From assembly GCF_000331285.1 (NCBI RefSeq), contig NZ_ANFX01000030.1:1-64000 (forward strand): a DNA stretch of 64,000 nucleotides, given 5' to 3'. Of the stretch, positions 60,202-64,000 are shown one piece after another; the first letter of the stretch is position 1, and every line of letters starts with the position of its first letter. The position numbers were made by a program, and so were the translations under genes. The notes under the pieces are model-generated. The model did no database searches, was not told the DNA's origin, and was given only the letters and a program-made list of their open reading frames with translations. This DNA is from Porphyrobacter sp. AAP82 (GTDB taxonomy: Bacteria > Pseudomonadota > Alphaproteobacteria > Sphingomonadales > Sphingomonadaceae).

Positions 60202-62069
60202 TGGCCACCGCAGCACCAAAGGGCACCGCGAATGACGTCGGAGGCGCGCATCTGAAGGGCGCCTATACCATCGTCGACCACACCTATGACGTGGTCGTCG
60301 TGGGGGCGGGCGGATCGGGCCTGCGCGCCACCATGGGCGCGGCAGAAGCCGGCCTGCGCACCGCGAACATCTCCAAGGTTTTCCCGACGCGCTCGCACAC
60401 CGTGGCCGCGCAGGGCGGGATCGCCGCGAGCCTCGGCAACAATTCGCCCGATCACTGGACCTGGCACATGTACGACACCGTCAAAGGGTCGGACTGGCTG
60501 GGCGATCAGGACGCGATTGAATATCTCGCGCGCGAAGCACCCGCAGCGGTCTACGAACTGGAGCACGCGGGCGTGCCGTTCAGCCGCAACGAGGACGGGA
60601 CGATCTACCAGCGCCCCTTTGGTGGCCACATGCAGAACATGGGCGCCGGCCCGCCGGTGCAGCGCACCTGCGCCGCGGCTGACCGCACCGGCCACGCGAT
60701 GCTCCACGCGCTCTACCAGCAGAGCCTCAAGTATGACGCGGACTTCTTCATCGAATATTTCGCGCTCGATCTCATCATGGATGAGCGCGACGGGGTGAAG
60801 CAATGCGTCGGCGTGATGGCGATGTGCCTCGATGACGGCAAGATCCACCGCTTCCGCGCCCAGTCTGTGGTGCTGGCGACGGGCGGCTACGGGCGCTGCT
60901 ACTACACCGCCACATCGGCCCACACCTGCACCGGCGACGGCGGCGGGATGGTGCTGCGTGCCGGGCTCCCCTTGCAGGACATGGAGTTCGTGCAATTCCA
61001 CCCGACCGGCATCTACGGCGCGGGCGTACTCATCACCGAAGGCGCGCGCGGCGAGGGCGGCTACCTCACCAACTCGGAAGGCGAGCGGTTCATGGAGCGC
61101 TATGCCCCGTCCGCCAAGGACCTCGCCTCGCGCGATGTCGTGTCGCGTTCGATGGCATTGGAAATGCGCGAAGGGCGCGGCGTGGGGCCGGATGGCGACC
61201 ACATCTACCTCCACCTCGACCACATCCCCGCCGAAACGCTCGCCCAGCGCCTGCCGGGGATCACCGAGAGCGGCAAGATCTTTGCCGGCGTCGACCTCAC
61301 CCGCCAGCCGCTGCCGGTCACCCCGACGGTGCATTACAACATGGGCGGCATCCCGTGTAACTATCACGGGCAGGTCGTCACCCTCGGGCCGGACGGCAAC
61401 CCCGATCAGGTCATCCCCGGGCTCTACGCCGTGGGCGAGGCGGCCTGCGTGTCGGTGCACGGCGCGAACCGCCTCGGCTCCAACTCGCTGATCGACCTCG
61501 TGGTGTTCGGCCGTGCGACCGGCCACCACCTGCGCGACAGCCTGAAGCCCAATGCCAAGCAGGCCGAGCTTCCGGCGGACAGCGCGGAGTTCGCCCTGAC
61601 CCGGCTCGATCACTTCCGCTACGCGCAGGGCGGCTCGCCCACCGCGCAGATCCGCGCCGAAATGCAGAAGGCGATGCAGAAGCACTGCGCCGTGTTCCGC
61701 GACCAGAAGCTGATGGACGAGGGCGTCGCCAAGCTCGCCGAGCAGAACAAGCGGATGGAGGACATCCACGTCACCGACAAGTCGCTGATCTGGAACTCGG
61801 ACCTCATCGAGACGCTCGAACTCGACAACCTCATGGCGCAGGCCAACGTCACCATGGCGAGCGCCGCCAACCGCAAGGAAAGCCGCGGCGCCCACGCCCA
61901 CGAGGACTACCCCGAGCGCAACGACAAGGAATGGATGAAGCACACCATCGCCTGGTTCGACGGCTGGGGCGGGCGCGGCTCGAACAGCCGCATCGATTAC
62001 CGCCCGGTGCACGAATACACGCTGACGGATGATATCAAGTACATCGAGCCCAAGGCGCGGGTGTATTGA
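60201..62069 (+). CDS. sdhA: Succinate dehydrogenase flavoprotein subunit
   Basis: The catalytic subunit that oxidises succinate to fumarate, with covalent FAD. The 622-residue product has [13 protein letters not shown] (FAD-binding) and the flavinylated His66 in [40 protein letters not shown] and [15 protein letters not shown] are active-site regions, and the C-terminal [10 protein letters not shown]...[11 protein letters not shown] is complete. A slightly long N-terminus is normal in sphingomonads. The iron-sulfur subunit gene sdhB, which usually follows, is not found. An AT-rich segment begins directly after the stop. Confidence 0.97.
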   Translation: MATAAPKGTANDVGGAHLKGAYTIVDHTYDVVVVGAGGSGLRATMGAAEAGLRTANISKVFPTRSHTVAAQGGIAASLGNNSPDHWTWHMYDTVKGSDWLGDQDAIEYLAREAPAAVYELEHAGVPFSRNEDGTIYQRPFGGHMQNMGAGPPVQRTCAAADRTGHAMLHALYQQSLKYDADFFIEYFALDLIMDERDGVKQCVGVMAMCLDDGKIHRFRAQSVVLATGGYGRCYYTATSAHTCTGDGGGMVLRAGLPLQDMEFVQFHPTGIYGAGVLITEGARGEGGYLTNSEGERFMERYAPSAKDLASRDVVSRSMALEMREGRGVGPDGDHIYLHLDHIPAETLAQRLPGITESGKIFAGVDLTRQPLPVTPTVHYNMGGIPCNYHGQVVTLGPDGNPDQVIPGLYAVGEAACVSVHGANRLGSNSLIDLVVFGRATGHHLRDSLKPNAKQAELPADSAEFALTRLDHFRYAQGGSPTAQIRAEMQKAMQKHCAVFRDQKLMDEGVAKLAEQNKRMEDIHVTDKSLIWNSDLIETLELDNLMAQANVTMASAANRKESRGAHAHEDYPERNDKEWMKHTIAWFDGWGGRGSNSRIDYRPVHEYTLTDDIKYIEPKARVY

Positions 62070-62747
62070 AACAAGCAACCGGGGGTGATTATGTATTGGT
62101 TTGGTTCAAAAGAGAGGGAAAAGCTTACTACTGCCGCAAAACTCGTCGATCCTGCTGAAAGGCGCTATGTATTCGATAGTTTTTTGCGGTGTATAGATCG
62201 CGAAGAGAGTCTGATACATTATCGTCTTACTTGGGGTTTGCAGTGGAACGCTGCCGTGTATTGGAGCCCTCTTTTTCATATATAATGTTGAACTTTCTTT
62301 TACTTGGTTGGGGCTGAATTCCGACCAGTTTGTAAAGGTGGTTGGTACATTGTTGTGCATTTTTGGGATGTTTGGAAGTGCAATGTCTTCGATTGGTGTA
62401 CTGGTAGCCCATGAGCAAACCGCGTCTCTTATTCGAAATCTAGAAGCAAAACTTGGTGTTGCGTCGGATTGGACCGAGGAGGGCGAATTTATCAGACCAT
62501 ATGGTGATAATAAAGTGCACGGTAGTGCACGGATAGTGTCACGTTATTTTCCTCTAATTTTTGTTTTTATTTGGTTTGCAGTTTTATTGGCGATAATTTC
62601 AAACACATTTAGTTTGGATATCAAAATTCTTTGAGCCGAACTGAAATGATCAGGGTTGTTGAGCCATTGTTTCCAAACGGTTGTGGTTTGTGTCCTTGGA
62701 GATGATGTTGGAACTCGTTGCGTGGCGAGCGGCAGTGCATAGAGCGC
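62070..62747. mobile_element. AT-rich insertion of foreign DNA after sdhA
   Basis: From just after the sdhA stop to about 62740 the sequence switches abruptly to AT-rich composition, with runs such as TTTGTTTTTATTTGG. The flanking DNA is strongly GC-rich. The segment encodes one frameshifted small membrane protein and nothing else recognisable. No transposase, terminal inverted repeats, tRNA or clear direct repeats were found, so the mechanism of entry is unknown. Confidence 0.7.
62091..62634 (+). pseudogene. Small membrane protein of unknown function, frameshifted
   Basis: Two overlapping frames form one protein. MYWFGSKEREKLTTAAKLVD ... CIDREESLIHYRLTWGLQWNAAV is in the first frame, which then hits a stop at 62285. 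The second frame carries IGALFFIYNVELSFTWLG, the helix VVGTLLCIFGMFGSAMSSIGVLVAH, a charged loop, and a C-terminal helix YFPLIFVFIWFAVLLAIIS. Removing one base near 62257-62261 joins them into about 180 residues with three hydrophobic segments. The codons are AT-rich, unlike the rest of the window. GGGGG upstream of 62091 could serve as a ribosome site. No known family is assigned. Confidence 0.6.
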
Positions 62748-63863
62748 GTGTTTGAAGCGGGCATTCCCCTGCGCGCTGCGATCATTGGCGGCTACGGCAA
62801 TTTCGGCTCTCATGTCGCGCGCAGCCTCGCTGGCGATCCCGCAATCCAGCTGATCCTTGCAGGACGGTCGCCTGCCAAGGCAAAGGCGGCGGCCGCAGCC
62901 CTAGATGCGGCCAATCCGGCCGAAGCAGGCGCCTACGACCTCGCCGGGCCGCCCGAGGCGCTCGCGGCGCTGCGGCCCAATCTCGTCATCAACATGGTCG
63001 GGCCCTACAACGGCCAGAGCTACGCCGTTGCCGAGGCCGCGATCGCGTGCGGGGCGCATTATTGCGACATTGCCGATGCGCGCGATTTCGTCACCGGGAT
63101 TGGCCGGCTGGACGAGCAGGCGAAGGCGGCAGGCGTGGCGGTGATTGCGGGGTCGAGTTCGATCCCGGCGCTGACCGCCGCTTATGCCGACGCGGCTTTG
63201 CAAGAGATGCGCGCCATCCGCGAGCTCGACTACGGCATCAGCGGGGCCGAGCAGTCCAACGCGGGCGCGGGGACGGTGGCGGCGGTGCTGTCCTTCGTCG
63301 GCCAGCGCTTCACCCAGCTGATCGGCGGGCGGATGCACGAAGTCACCGGCTGGGGCGACCAGCGCCGTGTCGACATCCCCGGCATCGGTGCGCGGTGGTT
63401 CGGGCGGGCCAATGCGCCCGATCTCGACCTCTTCGCCGCGCGCTATCCGGGCCTCGCGGACCACACCTTCTGGGCCGGCCACGCGATCCTGCCGATGCAT
63501 TTCGGCACCGCGCTGATGGGCTGGCTGACGCGGGCGGGCCTGCTCCCGAGGCTCGACCGCTTTGCGCCGCAGCTTGTCCGCATCGCCAGCCTGTTCAATG
63601 TCCTCGGCACCGGCACCAGCGGGTTCTTCATGACCATCGCGGGCGAGGGGGATGACGGCGCGCCGCTCACCCGCCGCCACTTCATCGTCGCGCGCTCGGG
63701 GCACGGACCGTACATTCCCTGCATTCCCGTCATCCATATCGCGCGGGCCATGGCCGCGGGGCGATGCTTCGATCCCGGCGCGCAGCCCTGCCTCGGCCTT
63801 GTCAGCCTCGCCGATTTCCGCGCTGCCTTTGCCGATTTCGACATCACGGAAACCTCCGTATGA
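62748..63863 (+). CDS. Saccharopine dehydrogenase-like NAD(P)-binding protein
   Basis: A protein of about 371 residues. Its Rossmann N-terminus reads LRAAIIGGYGNFGSHVARSLA, followed by QLILAGRSPAKAKAAAAALD, LVINMVGPYNGQSYAVAEAAIACGAHYCDIADARDFV and AGSSSIPALTAAYADAAL. This is the saccharopine-dehydrogenase-like (trans-acting enoyl reductase-like) pattern. The start is uncertain: GTG 62748 lies at the border of the AT-rich insertion, and no convincing ribosome site is seen. The original 5' end may have been altered by the insertion. Its stop overlaps the next ATG (ATGA). Function is unknown. Confidence 0.78.
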   Translation: MFEAGIPLRAAIIGGYGNFGSHVARSLAGDPAIQLILAGRSPAKAKAAAAALDAANPAEAGAYDLAGPPEALAALRPNLVINMVGPYNGQSYAVAEAAIACGAHYCDIADARDFVTGIGRLDEQAKAAGVAVIAGSSSIPALTAAYADAALQEMRAIRELDYGISGAEQSNAGAGTVAAVLSFVGQRFTQLIGGRMHEVTGWGDQRRVDIPGIGARWFGRANAPDLDLFAARYPGLADHTFWAGHAILPMHFGTALMGWLTRAGLLPRLDRFAPQLVRIASLFNVLGTGTSGFFMTIAGEGDDGAPLTRRHFIVARSGHGPYIPCIPVIHIARAMAAGRCFDPGAQPCLGLVSLADFRAAFADFDITETSV

Positions 63864-64000
63864 TCGAACCGGAACTGCCCGACTGGGGCGACAGGCGCCC
63901 GCTGTTCATCTTCGACCATGTCTGCGTCCTGTGTTCGGGCGGGGTGAGCTTCATCATGAAGCACGACCGGTCGGGAAGGATCGCCTTCACCCCGGCGCAA
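63860..64000 (+). CDS. DUF393 (DCC/YuxK-like) thiol-disulfide family protein, 3' truncated
   Basis: Only the first 47 codons are inside the window. The DCC signature is recognisable: LFIFDHVCVLCSGGVSFIMKHD, where the family reads DGxCxLC. Then comes the usual GRIAFTPAQ. Asp and the CxxC pair are intact. It is translationally coupled to the preceding gene. The remaining two thirds lie beyond position 64000. Confidence 0.8.
   Translation, partial: MIEPELPDWGDRRPLFIFDHVCVLCSGGVSFIMKHDRSGRIAFTPAQ

Noticed and set aside
62070..62747. Insertion sequence
   Set aside because: The AT-rich block has no transposase, terminal inverted repeats or visible target duplication, so it is called only as foreign DNA.

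Overview
The window is 64 kb of gene-dense, high-GC DNA from an alphaproteobacterium, most likely order Sphingomonadales and close to Erythrobacteraceae. This is an inference from protein flavour and gene order (rpsF-rpsR-rplI, bamD/recN/ligA in one neighbourhood, sdhC-sdhD-sdhA, trmD-rplS); no 16S rRNA gene is present to prove it. The left edge starts with 39 consecutive G and then runs into the middle of trmD, so position 1 looks like a contig end with a poly-G artefact. No tRNA, rRNA, CRISPR array or recognisable insertion sequence was seen, and no stretch longer than about 300 bases lacks a gene.

Layout. 39-5728: trmD(partial)-rplS, a secreted S9 peptidase, asd, a DUF2238 membrane protein and a lipoprotein. 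5744-8904: an EmrAB-type efflux operon led by its own MarR regulator and a palindromic operator. 8946-16651: a DsbA-fold isomerase coupled to a hydrolase, an M2 zinc peptidase, a retropepsin-like protein next to RimK, a frameshifted SDR, a small secreted protein and AMP nucleosidase. 16720-17999: rpsF-rpsR-rplI with a strong terminator. 18209-24799: DUF808 protein, GST, chemoreceptor, outer-membrane porin, acyl-CoA synthetase and a zinc-ribbon membrane protein. 24835-31856: a Mur ligase and LD-carboxypeptidase pair, fabD-(unknown)-fabG, dnaN and a DUF2855 protein. 31873-36405: amidohydrolase, PHA depolymerase and PHA synthase. 36509-39131: a GGDEF-EAL remnant and lepA. 39356-49785: bamD, kup with an altered N-terminus, a histidine kinase/response regulator pair, recN, two tandem lipoprotein hydrolases and ligA. 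49862-57596: a glycosyltransferase, FAH-family and CinA-like proteins, two fatty-acid-hydroxylase-superfamily proteins, a DGPF/ECF sigma pair, and a translationally coupled GntA-like heme N-hydroxylase/DUF1989 pair. 57658-62069: prmA-SDR and sdhC-sdhD-sdhA. 62070-62747: an AT-rich insertion where sdhB would be expected. 62748-64000: a saccharopine-dehydrogenase-like protein and the start of a DUF393 protein.

Main functional themes. The housekeeping content covers translation, replication/repair, fatty-acid synthesis, lysine/threonine precursor synthesis and the TCA cycle. The adaptive content covers drug efflux, carbon storage as PHA of the Pseudomonas (class II) type, chemotaxis, peptidoglycan turnover and light- or stress-type two-component signalling.

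The most promising poorly described unit is the GntA-like/DUF1989 gene pair at 55452-56770. Known relatives act on guanidine compounds, but the usual partner genes are absent here. It lies next to an ECF sigma factor with its DGPF-domain partner. Three genes carry frameshifts (an SDR near 14380, a sterol-desaturase-like gene at a C7 tract at 57497, and a small membrane protein near 62258). At least the first two could be sequencing errors.
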